Source of the DNA: a virus
IMG/VR virus record: IMGVR_UViG_3300009481_000085
Span: 1-25,907 of that record
Direction: 5' to 3' (one strand)
Length of the DNA stretch: 25,907 nt
Shown piece after piece: positions 14,644 to 23,901 of the stretch; within the stretch, counting starts at the first letter, position 1; each line of letters starts with the position of its first letter. Below the pieces are notes generated by a model, which did not search any database, was not told where the DNA came from, and saw nothing but the letters and a program-made list of their open reading frames with translations. Both the position numbers and the translations under genes were made by a program.

Positions 14644-15086
14644 CTCTTAATATAATTGCTGAGCCATGTGGAGGCTGTCAGTACGAGAAATACCCTTATA
14701 AAGCTCAGTTACCTGTATTAGTTGATGGTAAAAGACCTACTTGGACTTTTAATTCAGACAAAGATGTTTGGAAAGTAATCGACCTGCTTATACAGGAAAC
14801 TAAGGAGTTTAATGAGAAACAAGGCAAAGAGTTTGATATTGAATCATCAGTTCAAGCACAGTTGCCTTTTTTTTCATGCAAAAATGCTGTTTTTAGCAAG
14901 GAAATGCAAAAAGACATACAAAGGTATATCTATTGCGAGAAGTTCGGTATTTCGCCCTATAAAGGTGATTTTGGAGATCAGCCCTGTTTATGGGTAGATA
15001 AAGCATTTGTAATAAAAAAAGCATTTGCAAGATTAGAAAGTAATCAAATAGAGAAAGCAAGGAAAGATGGCACAAGAAAAAATTGA
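14368..15086 (+). CDS. tail assembly chaperone, -1 frameshift fusion (gpGT-like)
   Basis: A second frame, open from 14574 to the TGA at 15084-15086, has no ATG or GTG and no TTG before 14862, so it has no plausible start for most of its length. Reading from the first chaperone gene with a -1 shift near 14620 gives about 239 residues (86 from the first frame, then about 153). The added part carries EPCGGCQYEKYPYKAQLP, LPFFSCKN and a conserved-looking FGISPYKGDFGDQPCLWVDK. This is the organisation of lambda gpG/gpGT, where the fusion is made at low ratio and chaperones the tape measure during tail assembly. The end overlaps the tape-measure gene by 20 bases. Confidence 0.7.
14619..14676 (+). 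promoter_or_regulatory. probable -1 programmed ribosomal frameshift signal
   Basis: In the zero frame the message reads G GGG GAA GAA AAA (14619-14631). The P-site GGG can re-pair exactly one base back, and A AAA a little further on can do the same. Six bases after the G run, AGCCTCCA (14631-14638) pairs perfectly with TGGAGGCT (14669-14676) around a 30-base loop, a GC-rich stem that stands out here. Slippery run, short spacer and downstream stem are the standard ingredients of a -1 shift. Which run is the real slip site cannot be told from sequence alone. Confidence 0.65.
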
Positions 15087-17073
15087 AATATTATTTAAAC
15101 CAAAAGGTAGTCAGGTATTAATAACTGCTGTTAAAAATCTTGATGTTGCTACAAAAAGACTTCAAGGTCGTACCTCTATATATGAAAAAGAACTTAAAAA
15201 AATGGGGCTTACCCAAAAACAAGTTAATAAATTTTTAAAACAAGGAACTAATAATTTAAGATTACAGACAGGGGCTTTTGCTACACTTCGTTCTAATTTG
15301 CTTTTATATTCATTTGGAGTTGGTCTTGCTCAAAGAGCTATAGTATCTTTTGTAGAAAAAGCAGGAAAAGTAGAAGATCTATCAAGAGGATTTAGTAGTT
15401 TAACAGCATCAATGGGTAGCAGCGCAGATGTAATGAATGCTTTAAAAAAAGCTACCGATGGTACTGTAAATAGTACAGATTTAATGCAACAAGCAAATAA
15501 TGCTATGATGCTTGGAATAGTTAAAAGTAAAGAAGAAATGGCTGAGTTATTTGACACAGCTCAAAGACTTGGTCAAGCTTTAGGAAAAGATACTGTTTCT
15601 TCAATAGAATCTCTTGTTACAGGTATGGGTAGACAATCAAGGCTTATGCTTGATAACCTTGGTATAATTGTGAAATCGTCAGATGCTTACGAAAGATATG
15701 CACAGAAATTAGGAACTACAAAAGATTCTCTAACAGACATGCAGAAAAAAGAAGCATTTAATCAAGAGGTGTTAAGGGTTTCTAAAAAAATTGTAGATGA
15801 TTTAGGAATAGAACATTTAAGTACAAATGCTAAAATTCAAGTAATGAATTCTTCTGTTCATGATTTAAGTGTTGCGTTTGGTGAATTTTTAATACCTGTA
15901 TTGAATATTATGGCAAAATCTTTATTGGCTTTGTCAGAACATTTTGATGCTGAAAAAATTAAAAATTATGCTGTTGCATTAGTGGGGGTAGGATCTGCTT
16001 ATTTAATTGTTAGTGGAACTGCATTGAAAGCTGCAAAAGCATCATTACTTTTTATAAAAACAAACAAAGCATTACTAGGTGTTATGTTAGCAGTTACTGC
16101 AGTTGCTGAATTTTTAGATAGGCAATTTGATTTATTTGGATTAAATACTGATGAATTAGAAAATTCAATAGGTAATTTAAATGATAATCTTGAAAATTTT
16201 GATAGCAATCTTGAAAGCATAGATACTAGAATTAAAAAAATTAATTCAACTCTTTCTTACAATATATCTAATATTAAATTAAATGCTAGCCAAACTGAAG
16301 CATTAACTGATATTGAAGCAAAAGAATTAATCATTAAAGAAAAATTGTCAGCAGCAACAAATCTTTATAATCAACAATTGATAACAGAAGAAGAATTTTT
16401 AACAAGAATTAATAATTTAACTATTGAACAAACAGATTTAGAGTTGCAAGCCATTGAACAAAAAATTGCAAAATATCGAGAATATCAAGATGCTGTTATG
16501 GGCATTTCTAGTAGCATGCTTGCATTAAATTTACAAAATATAGAAAACTCAAGACAGGAAGCTTTAAGTGCTGCAGAATCAATAAGAAGTGAAAGAAGAA
16601 AAAAAGCAGAAATAGACAAAATAAATCAAAAATATGACAATAAAGTCAAAAAACAAAAACAAGCAATGCAAAAAGTTAAAGTTGCTGAAGCTATATCTAA
16701 TACTGCATTGGCTATTACTAAATACCACTCAGAAGGAAAATTAGCTCTTGCAATACTAGCAGGAATACAAGGTGCTATATCTATAGCAACAATAAAAGCA
16801 GAAAAATATCAATATGGTGGTATGGTTGGTGGTCGTAGACATTCACAGGGTGGTACTATGATAGAAGCAGAAAGAGGTGAATATGTAGTATCTCGTAGAG
16901 GTGTAGATGCTATAGGAATAGAAGCTTTAAATAGAATTAATGCAGGTCAAGGTGGTGGATCTGTTAATGTTACTTTTGCAGGTAATGTACTTTCCAAAGA
17001 CTTTATAGAAGATGAAGCAATACCACAAATAAAAGAAGCTATCCGTAGAGGTGCTGACATTGGGGTTGGATAA
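15067..17073 (+). CDS. tape measure protein
   Basis: The tape measure sets tail length and is ejected ahead of DNA. This 668-residue protein follows the chaperone pair, as usual. It shows a helical N-terminus (about 20-66), helices around TAQRLGQALGKDTVSS, two hydrophobic stretches (about 302-350 and again near LALAILAGIQGAISIATI), a long charged coiled-coil region (about 360-560), and a Gly-rich C-terminus (GGMVGGRRHSQGGTMIEAE) typical of marine siphovirus tape measures. At roughly 0.15 nm per residue the tail would be near 100 nm. The start at 15067 overlaps the chaperone fusion and has an AAGGAAAG ribosome site. Confidence 0.88.
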   Translation: MAQEKIEILFKPKGSQVLITAVKNLDVATKRLQGRTSIYEKELKKMGLTQKQVNKFLKQGTNNLRLQTGAFATLRSNLLLYSFGVGLAQRAIVSFVEKAGKVEDLSRGFSSLTASMGSSADVMNALKKATDGTVNSTDLMQQANNAMMLGIVKSKEEMAELFDTAQRLGQALGKDTVSSIESLVTGMGRQSRLMLDNLGIIVKSSDAYERYAQKLGTTKDSLTDMQKKEAFNQEVLRVSKKIVDDLGIEHLSTNAKIQVMNSSVHDLSVAFGEFLIPVLNIMAKSLLALSEHFDAEKIKNYAVALVGVGSAYLIVSGTALKAAKASLLFIKTNKALLGVMLAVTAVAEFLDRQFDLFGLNTDELENSIGNLNDNLENFDSNLESIDTRIKKINSTLSYNISNIKLNASQTEALTDIEAKELIIKEKLSAATNLYNQQLITEEEFLTRINNLTIEQTDLELQAIEQKIAKYREYQDAVMGISSSMLALNLQNIENSRQEALSAAESIRSERRKKAEIDKINQKYDNKVKKQKQAMQKVKVAEAISNTALAITKYHSEGKLALAILAGIQGAISIATIKAEKYQYGGMVGGRRHSQGGTMIEAERGEYVVSRRGVDAIGIEALNRINAGQGGGSVNVTFAGNVLSKDFIEDEAIPQIKEAIRRGADIGVG

Positions 17074-20000
17074 TGATTGATTTATCGTCTTACCCTAAGT
17101 TTAAACAAGACTCAGAACAATCTCATGTAACTATATATCCTTTAGTTATAATAGATAATCAATATTATATGTCTACTGTAAAAGAGTCTATGCTTACTCA
17201 AGAAGGTGGCTCGCTTTTATCTTTTAAAGATTATAATCTTAAAATATCAAATATAAAAGAATCTACTGATATTGAAAATCACAATTTTAAAATAAACAAT
17301 GTTACCCTTGATTTAAACAACTATGAAATTGATGGTCAAAGATTATCAGATATACTTGTTTTAAAGACTAATAAAGATGTAGAGATATATTATAAAACAC
17401 AATCATGTCAATATTTATCTGACTGTCTGCCTGTCTATAAAGGTTCTTTGAGAAAAATAGACCATGACGATTCTAATGTTAAAATTACACTAGAAGATTT
17501 GACTCAGTCAAGATTTCATAAAGATGTTCCTATAGCTAATATAGGATTTTCAGAAAACATTTTAAACAAAGATTACCAAAACAAACCTATTCCTATTACT
17601 TATGGATATGTAGATAAAGCTCCTGCTATTTTATATAAAGAATCATCAGGGTTTTTGGGAGATACTAATATATATGTTATAACTGATGATATTTCTGTTG
17701 TAACAGGGAATAATAGAAATATATCAATGGTAGGATTTGATTTGGATAGTGATGCTTTTTCTCTTGATGATTGTAAAATGATAGAGGATGCAAATAATCC
17801 TTTGCATATATATAAAGGCGATTACTATAGAATTTTAGAAGAATTTAATTCAACAGTAGATCCAGATTCTGATTACACAATTTACAACCAATATAAAATT
17901 GATGAATCTACAGATTTTATTAAAATTGAAAAAGAATTTGAAGGACAAACTCCTAAAAATCCACCTGCTTTTAATGAATTTCAAGCAATAAAAGTTAGAA
18001 TACCATCAGAATTTGAAAGTTTAGGATTAAATACTGCAGATGAAAATGGATATATATACGACAAAGATGATCATTCGCTATTAAATGTTAATAGTCCTGT
18101 TTATGGGTCTGAAAATTGTCTAATTAGTCCTGATTTTCCTTCTAAATTTAATGAAACTAATTCGTTTGATAGTTTTACAGAAATACCAAATAGCCAGATA
18201 GCTGATAGTTTTGATGATAATCTTTTGGTATCACAATTTTGCAATTATACGATTTCTAATTGGGAATATTCAGGAATACATTATCCTTCTAATGCTACTT
18301 TAGCTGACGGTACTAATTTTAATGCTTTAATAAATGCTTGGGTTTCTTGTAATGCACATAGCCTTCCTGTTAAATTTATAGGATTACCTCCTGCTGATAT
18401 GATACAAAAAAGATTGTCAGAGAAATTACAACAAGATAGCTTAATAGTAGAAGAAGTTGATGAGCCCTATAATGAATTTTCTGCAGGTAATGCTAGGATA
18501 GCCTATCAATGTGAGATTACACCTGCAATGAAAGGCTCTTGGAGAGATGCCTCTGGTTTTGATGGAACTGAATCGACTCAGATAAGCTATTGGCAAACTT
18601 CTGGAGTTGGCTTTGGAGGGGGTTATGAAGAACTTGATTATAATTGGTCTGATAATAATTATAGATATAAATCTTATTTAGGAGCTGGCAATAGTTCTTA
18701 TGATGACACATACATGGCACAAAATAGAGATTTGGCAAATACCAGGTCTTTATATGATGACACATTTAAAGATGAAAATTCCCCAAAGACTGTATTTCCT
18801 AGTTTAGTTTACCATTTTAAAATTGAAAATTCTCAAAATTTAAATTCTGGGAATAATTTGCATATTTTAGTAGGACAAAAAAATGATTCGATGAATGAAT
18901 ATTCAACAACTCGTTATTCTTCTAGTGATAACACTCCTCTTGTTTTTTATAACTTATTTAATGATGGTTCTGAAAATCAATATCTTTTTGAAATGGATGA
19001 GTTTCCTGTTTTTGACCCAAAAACTTTAGTGTTTAAAAGCAATTTTACACGTGATAGAAATATTGGCTGTAAATTTGACTCAGAATGGAACGGAGTTTCA
19101 GTAGGAACATATCCTTATGATGGTTATAAAACTTACTCTTGCCTTACAGATATAAGTATTCATTTAAATGGTGGATTTCCTGGAGCAGAGGTTGAAACAG
19201 GATTAAGTAATTCAATAAGCTCTGACGATATAGGTGTTTTTCATGAAACTAATGGTAATTATGGTGGTGGTTGGGTTATGTTAGTTGAAGATGTTATTGA
19301 AGATCCTTTATCTGACTCTTATAGTAATGCAGGAAGCCTTAATGAATATACAAACAACTCTATAAAAGGAATAATAAAAAAAGGAACTTTGTTAAATGCT
19401 AAAACATTAGTTAGAGCAAAAACAGGAAGTGGATGTGACACTAAATGGACAGGTTGGGAATTAGGATATGAATATATGATTCCAAATGATCAAAACTATT
19501 TTACAGTATCTCCATTAGTTCCTGGAACTTATGGAACAGCAGAGCAAAGGGCATCATCTTTATTAACATTACCTAGCTTAGATATTGAAGATGAGATTTT
19601 TACAAAAACATTTGCCTATGGAAAAGTTCTTGTAGAATTTCCAGGTAATGCACAAAACACTACAACAAATGTAGATAATAATTCTAGGTTTTTATTTGGA
19701 ATAGGAGCTGCAGATGTTACAGAAGATGGTATTGATTTTACTGCAGAGCTTCCTGTTAATGGTGTAAATATAATTGACATTCAAGAGTCAGAAAATAACA
19801 CATTAACTAATGGAGGAATTGTTAATTGGAATATAGCAAAAAATAGTGATTTGTTAGATGCAGAAAATGTTTATATTAATAAAGAACTTTCTGAGTGGGG
19901 CTCACCTAATGATTATAATGCTATAACTTTAACATCAAGAGCATTTTCTGTTGCTCCCAACTTAGAACATTATATATCAGCTAAAACTAAAATATTTAAT

Positions 20001-21545
20001 GTTGGACTATTACATTTCATAACTTTTGAAAATATATTTAAATCAGATTTTTATGTTGATACTATAGGCAGAGCTGACATTTTTCAAGAAGCAAATGAAG
20101 AAACAGGATTTAAGTATACAAATGAGCCTTATAGTGAAATAAAATTAGTAATAGAAAATCCTGCTGATATTATATATCATTTTGTTGAAAAAGAATTAGG
20201 ATATTTAGATATAATAAATGAAGAAAGTTGGTTAAATTGTAGAGAAAATCATCAAAATTATAGGCTTGGTTTTTCAGTAAAAGAAACAATTAATTCTAAA
20301 AAGCTTATAGAAGATATTAGTAAAAATACATCGTTTTATCCTAAGTTTACATTAGATGGAAAATTTGGATTTGATTTTATTAAAAAAACTTATTCTAATA
20401 ATGATGTTAATTCAATTATAACTAAAAAAGATGTTTTAGATATATCATTTACAAGAACTTCTATTGAAAATATACATACACTTGTTAATGTTAAATATAA
20501 AAAAGATTATGCAGAAGATGAATATACAAGGCAAACAGGTTATTGTGATTCTTATGATTTTTTTGGTAACGGAGATGGGTTTGAACAAGGAACTGTATTT
20601 GAACAAATATTTAATGCTTCCGTAGGATTAGAAGGTGGTTATAAATATTCTTATTATGGCTTAAATAGAGAAGATAAAATATTAGAATTTGAAAGTGATT
20701 ATATAAGAAATCAAGAAACAGCTATTGATTTAAGAAACTTTTTGTTAATGCAAAATGCAAATCAACATAACATAGTTAATTGCACATTAACACTTAAAAA
20801 CATTAATTTAGAAACAGGGGATGTAATTCGATTTTCAGAATTGATAAATAATTTAAAATGTTATGGAGAAGATTATACTAAAGATGATGTAAATAGAAAT
20901 GGTCAAACTATATATCCATATTTTATAATAACTTCAATAACTAAATCATCAAAAAACATTAAAATAACTGCAATGCAATTACACAAATTAAATTACTCAG
21001 AAACAAGTAACACAATAGGAGATTTAAGCAGATTTGGTGGCGATGTTAGGAATTATGAAGATATTAATATTTTAAATAAATATATATTAGGGCAATACCC
21101 CTATATTACCACAAAACAATTAAGGCAAGCAGATGGTCTTTTCCCATATTCTGGCAATGTTATTGATTACAATGATTTAAATGTATTATTAGCATTAGTT
21201 GGTACAGATTATCAAATAAGCTTTAATGAATATGGAACTGAATTTGTATTTTATCCACCTATTCCTGATCCTGTTGTATTTGACCCTGTTGCTATTGGAG
21301 AGTATACTTATCAATATGATGCAGATGGTAATGTTATGACTAACGAAGATGGAACTCCTATGTTTACTAATAATATGTTAGGAGATATTAATAGTGATGC
21401 AATAATTAATGTAGTAGATGTTGTAGCGATGGTAAACTATATACTTGGAGGAGATGAGGTTAATACAGAATTATCTGATGTAAATAATGATGGAGTAGTT
21501 AATGTAGTAGATGTTGTGGCAATAGTAGGATACATATTGGGTTAA
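17073..21545 (+). CDS. large tail hub/tip protein with C-terminal dockerin repeats
   Basis: This 1490-residue protein begins by TAATG overlap with the tape measure, the usual place for distal tail/hub proteins. The first 200 residues have short regular strands with VYKGSLRKIDHDDSNVKITL and PIPITYGYVDKAP, like the N-terminus of baseplate hub proteins. About 1080-1310 resembles a gp27/gpJ-like hub region (LLMQNANQHNIVNCTLTLKN, then LETGDVIRFSE). A degenerate dockerin-like pair (about 1323-1385) precedes a canonical type I dockerin (about 1437-1490): DINSDAIINVVD and DVNNDGVVNVVD, each followed by a helix ending YILG, with Ca-binding Asp/Asn at the expected loop positions. The middle is unassigned, with many Asn and Tyr. 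Confidence 0.75.
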   Translation: MIDLSSYPKFKQDSEQSHVTIYPLVIIDNQYYMSTVKESMLTQEGGSLLSFKDYNLKISNIKESTDIENHNFKINNVTLDLNNYEIDGQRLSDILVLKTNKDVEIYYKTQSCQYLSDCLPVYKGSLRKIDHDDSNVKITLEDLTQSRFHKDVPIANIGFSENILNKDYQNKPIPITYGYVDKAPAILYKESSGFLGDTNIYVITDDISVVTGNNRNISMVGFDLDSDAFSLDDCKMIEDANNPLHIYKGDYYRILEEFNSTVDPDSDYTIYNQYKIDESTDFIKIEKEFEGQTPKNPPAFNEFQAIKVRIPSEFESLGLNTADENGYIYDKDDHSLLNVNSPVYGSENCLISPDFPSKFNETNSFDSFTEIPNSQIADSFDDNLLVSQFCNYTISNWEYSGIHYPSNATLADGTNFNALINAWVSCNAHSLPVKFIGLPPADMIQKRLSEKLQQDSLIVEEVDEPYNEFSAGNARIAYQCEITPAMKGSWRDASGFDGTESTQISYWQTSGVGFGGGYEELDYNWSDNNYRYKSYLGAGNSSYDDTYMAQNRDLANTRSLYDDTFKDENSPKTVFPSLVYHFKIENSQNLNSGNNLHILVGQKNDSMNEYSTTRYSSSDNTPLVFYNLFNDGSENQYLFEMDEFPVFDPKTLVFKSNFTRDRNIGCKFDSEWNGVSVGTYPYDGYKTYSCLTDISIHLNGGFPGAEVETGLSNSISSDDIGVFHETNGNYGGGWVMLVEDVIEDPLSDSYSNAGSLNEYTNNSIKGIIKKGTLLNAKTLVRAKTGSGCDTKWTGWELGYEYMIPNDQNYFTVSPLVPGTYGTAEQRASSLLTLPSLDIEDEIFTKTFAYGKVLVEFPGNAQNTTTNVDNNSRFLFGIGAADVTEDGIDFTAELPVNGVNIIDIQESENNTLTNGGIVNWNIAKNSDLLDAENVYINKELSEWGSPNDYNAITLTSRAFSVAPNLEHYISAKTKIFNVGLLHFITFENIFKSDFYVDTIGRADIFQEANEETGFKYTNEPYSEIKLVIENPADIIYHFVEKELGYLDIINEESWLNCRENHQNYRLGFSVKETINSKKLIEDISKNTSFYPKFTLDGKFGFDFIKKTYSNNDVNSIITKKDVLDISFTRTSIENIHTLVNVKYKKDYAEDEYTRQTGYCDSYDFFGNGDGFEQGTVFEQIFNASVGLEGGYKYSYYGLNREDKILEFESDYIRNQETAIDLRNFLLMQNANQHNIVNCTLTLKNINLETGDVIRFSELINNLKCYGEDYTKDDVNRNGQTIYPYFIITSITKSSKNIKITAMQLHKLNYSETSNTIGDLSRFGGDVRNYEDINILNKYILGQYPYITTKQLRQADGLFPYSGNVIDYNDLNVLLALVGTDYQISFNEYGTEFVFYPPIPDPVVFDPVAIGEYTYQYDADGNVMTNEDGTPMFTNNMLGDINSDAIINVVDVVAMVNYILGGDEVNTELSDVNNDGVVNVVDVVAIVGYILG

Positions 21546-21547
21546 AA

Positions 21548-22234
21548 ATGAATTTAAAAAACATACTAAAAATATATAAAAAAGCAAACGAAGATAAGGC
21601 TGTAATCAACCCTGCTAGTGCATTAATATCTGTAGGGCAAAGTGAGATAAACTTAAATATACCTGGAGTTCCTTCAGTTATTGAGGTTACATATAAAGGC
21701 ATTTGCAATCTTGGTAATTTATTACCTATAACATTTAAAGTTAATTTGCTTAAAAACAAAATAGTTATAGTTAATGTGTTTAAAAAAGAAATACCTGAAA
21801 CTATATTTAACTATGCAGGCAAAATTGAAATAACAGATTGCGAAATATTGACATTTTCAGGTGATAGATTTAAAGCAACTATAAATAATAATGAATTGCA
21901 AGAAATTGTAGATGGTCAAAGAACTAAAGTTGAAGATGATACAATGATTATACATGAACAATATGAAGAAGAATTTCCAACTCCTTTTAAAAGAGGTTTT
22001 AGAAGTGGTAGTTTTATTAGTGCAGTTACAGAAACTAAAAAGAAAATATCAGGAATGTCAAAAGAAGAAAGATTAGATCTTAAAGAAACTGTTATTAGGG
22101 CACTAGTTAATAAATCAAAAATATCAGAACCAGTAAAACAGCAGGTAGTAAAACCAAGTCCTGTAGCCTCTCCTATAAAAACACCACCAAAAACAACAAC
22201 CTCTAGTGTTAAAGAAGAAAAAGGTAAATACTAA
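21548..22234 (+). CDS. 228-residue hypothetical protein of tail tip region
   Basis: This gene follows the hub protein by two bases. Residues about 20-125 look like a compact beta domain (INLNIPGVPSVIEVTYKG, then FKVNLLKNKIVIVNVFKK). About 150-200 is basic and helical (AVTETKKKISGMSKEERLDL), and the last 40 residues are Pro/Thr/Lys/Ser low complexity (SPIKTPPKTTTSS). I do not recognise a family. Being locked between the hub and two tip paralogues by close spacing and a TAATG overlap suggests a structural or assembly partner of the tail tip. Confidence 0.6.
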   Translation: MNLKNILKIYKKANEDKAVINPASALISVGQSEINLNIPGVPSVIEVTYKGICNLGNLLPITFKVNLLKNKIVIVNVFKKEIPETIFNYAGKIEITDCEILTFSGDRFKATINNNELQEIVDGQRTKVEDDTMIIHEQYEEEFPTPFKRGFRSGSFISAVTETKKKISGMSKEERLDLKETVIRALVNKSKISEPVKQQVVKPSPVASPIKTPPKTTTSSVKEEKGKY

Positions 22235-23901
22235 TGGCTTATCAAAAAGTAGGAACACCAAGGTTTTATATAGATAATATGACATATTTAAAATCTATAG
22301 GGTTTGATTTTATTAAATGGTATGAAGACTATGGATATGACCCAACTGAAAAAACTAGAAAATATGTATACGATGACCCTGATATATTTACATTTCAACC
22401 TGAAATTCAAAAACATTTATTTCATACAAGATATGATACAGATGGATGGGATGGAACTGAGGATTATTTATATTGGGATATTCCTACAGGCTATCCGAAT
22501 GGAACTGATTTTCAAGCAGATAATATAGGTTTTTTTGTAGCAATTTTAAATCATAATATGGCAACAAAAGGTCTTGCCCCTTATTTTGAAAGAGCAGATT
22601 ATATAGCAGAAACAAGTAATGGAGGTATTGAATCTGGCATACTAAATGTTAATGCCAATGGAAGTGGAGGAACTGATATTGCAAGTTTTGATGGATGTTC
22701 GATATTTGAAACTACAAATATAAATTGTGTGAAAGAAGATAGTATCTATAGAGTAATATTTCATGATAATAACAATGGTGGAGCTACAGACATAAAAATA
22801 GGAGCACTTCTTTCAGGAATATACTACGATATGCCTGTAAACCCTGACCTTGATTTATCTATGTCTATAGAGTATGATGGTTTTACTAATATAAAAACAT
22901 TAAGTGGACACACTATAACACAGGCTAACTATCAAGGCTCACCCTGGTGGTATGATGTAGATGGAAATAAAGTTGAACCTTGGTCTGTAGGAGAATCTAC
23001 AGGAATATCTAAAAGAAATGGTAGGAGGGTGTGGAAACTCAAGTTTTCTTATATGTCAGATAAAGATTTATTTGCTTCTAACTATGGAAGTAGCACTTAT
23101 GCAGAAGATTTACTTCCTTATGAGCCAGGCGACCAAGACATTCCTAATTTTAGTGTAAATTTGGTTGGAGATTCAGATTTTGATACTGATGTTTCAGCTA
23201 ATACAACAGGAACATACTATACTACATTAAATGATTCTGTTATTTCTTCAGGAGAAGCATTGGTTAAGCCAACACCAAAATCATCTGCTTTAAATAATAA
23301 TACTAGCATCAGCAATAGTTTTCAAAATTGGTCTGTTAATCAAGCAAATGTATTTTCCTTAGAAGATGGAGATAAAAATGTCAGATATACCATAAGATTT
23401 AGAGCTAAAAGAGTTAATTCAGATGCAAATAGATTTCAAATGGGTTTTGGTTATTGGAGTTTTTTTGATATGGAATTGACAAGTGATTATGTTGTTTACG
23501 AAGTACCAAATGTTAGAATTGGAGAAAGATTTGCTGAGTTTATACAAAATACTGAAAATGATAATTATAGCGAAAATGCTTTTGATAATGCTAATAGCCA
23601 TAGATTAACTATGGGTGGTTACCCTAATGATGGCGATAGCGATAGTTTTAAAGTTGATTGGGTAACTGTTCAAAAACATAATCCATCTGACTTTACTTAC
23701 ACCATAGACAATGACGATTCATTCTCAGCTCAAGTATTAAATAAGGTTTCACATGGAGAGAAGTTTATCTTTCAACCAGATAACACAGCTAACAATCCAT
23801 CAGACTTTGCTATATGTGTTTTAGATGGAGATTCTTTTGAGATGAAAAGAACTGCTCCAAATGTATATGATATAGAGATGACAATAAGGGAGGTGTGGTA
23901 A
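22234..23901 (+). CDS. tail tip protein, paralogue 1, with inserted jelly-roll domain
   Basis: This 555-residue protein starts MAYQKVGTPRFYIDNMTYLK and shares its whole framework with the next gene: N-terminus, GIYYDMPVNPDLDLSMSIE (about 190-208), GRRVWKLKFSYMSDKDLFAS, and the C-terminal DDSFSAQVLNKV and EKFIFQPDN, ending IREVW. Between DQDIPNFS (about 300) and PSDFTYTIDND (about 484) lies a beta-rich insert unlike that of its neighbour (with NVRYTIRFRAKRVNSD and DSFKVDWVTVQK), in the style of carbohydrate-binding jelly rolls. A host-recognition role is inferred from position in the tail-tip cluster, duplication and the variable domain. The conserved part has no assigned family that I recognise. 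Confidence 0.65.
   Translation: MAYQKVGTPRFYIDNMTYLKSIGFDFIKWYEDYGYDPTEKTRKYVYDDPDIFTFQPEIQKHLFHTRYDTDGWDGTEDYLYWDIPTGYPNGTDFQADNIGFFVAILNHNMATKGLAPYFERADYIAETSNGGIESGILNVNANGSGGTDIASFDGCSIFETTNINCVKEDSIYRVIFHDNNNGGATDIKIGALLSGIYYDMPVNPDLDLSMSIEYDGFTNIKTLSGHTITQANYQGSPWWYDVDGNKVEPWSVGESTGISKRNGRRVWKLKFSYMSDKDLFASNYGSSTYAEDLLPYEPGDQDIPNFSVNLVGDSDFDTDVSANTTGTYYTTLNDSVISSGEALVKPTPKSSALNNNTSISNSFQNWSVNQANVFSLEDGDKNVRYTIRFRAKRVNSDANRFQMGFGYWSFFDMELTSDYVVYEVPNVRIGERFAEFIQNTENDNYSENAFDNANSHRLTMGGYPNDGDSDSFKVDWVTVQKHNPSDFTYTIDNDDSFSAQVLNKVSHGEKFIFQPDNTANNPSDFAICVLDGDSFEMKRTAPNVYDIEMTIREVW

Noticed and set aside
14812-14997. 61-residue plus-strand frame overlapping the chaperone extension
   Set aside because: It lies in a third frame inside the frameshift extension, lacks a good ribosome site and has a Lys/Phe-rich shadow composition.
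14862-15086. Independent 74-residue gene starting at TTG 14862
   Set aside because: The same frame is open back to 14574 with protein-like sequence and no start. It reads better as the -1 frameshift extension of the tail chaperone.
15330-16220. Minus-strand frames within the tape measure gene
   Set aside because: Antisense shadows with no start signals, overlapping a well-supported gene over their whole length.
21039-21545. Cellulosome component captured from a host
   Set aside because: The dockerin is fused in frame to a tail protein with matching base composition, and no cellulase or cohesin is present, so a virion function is more likely.
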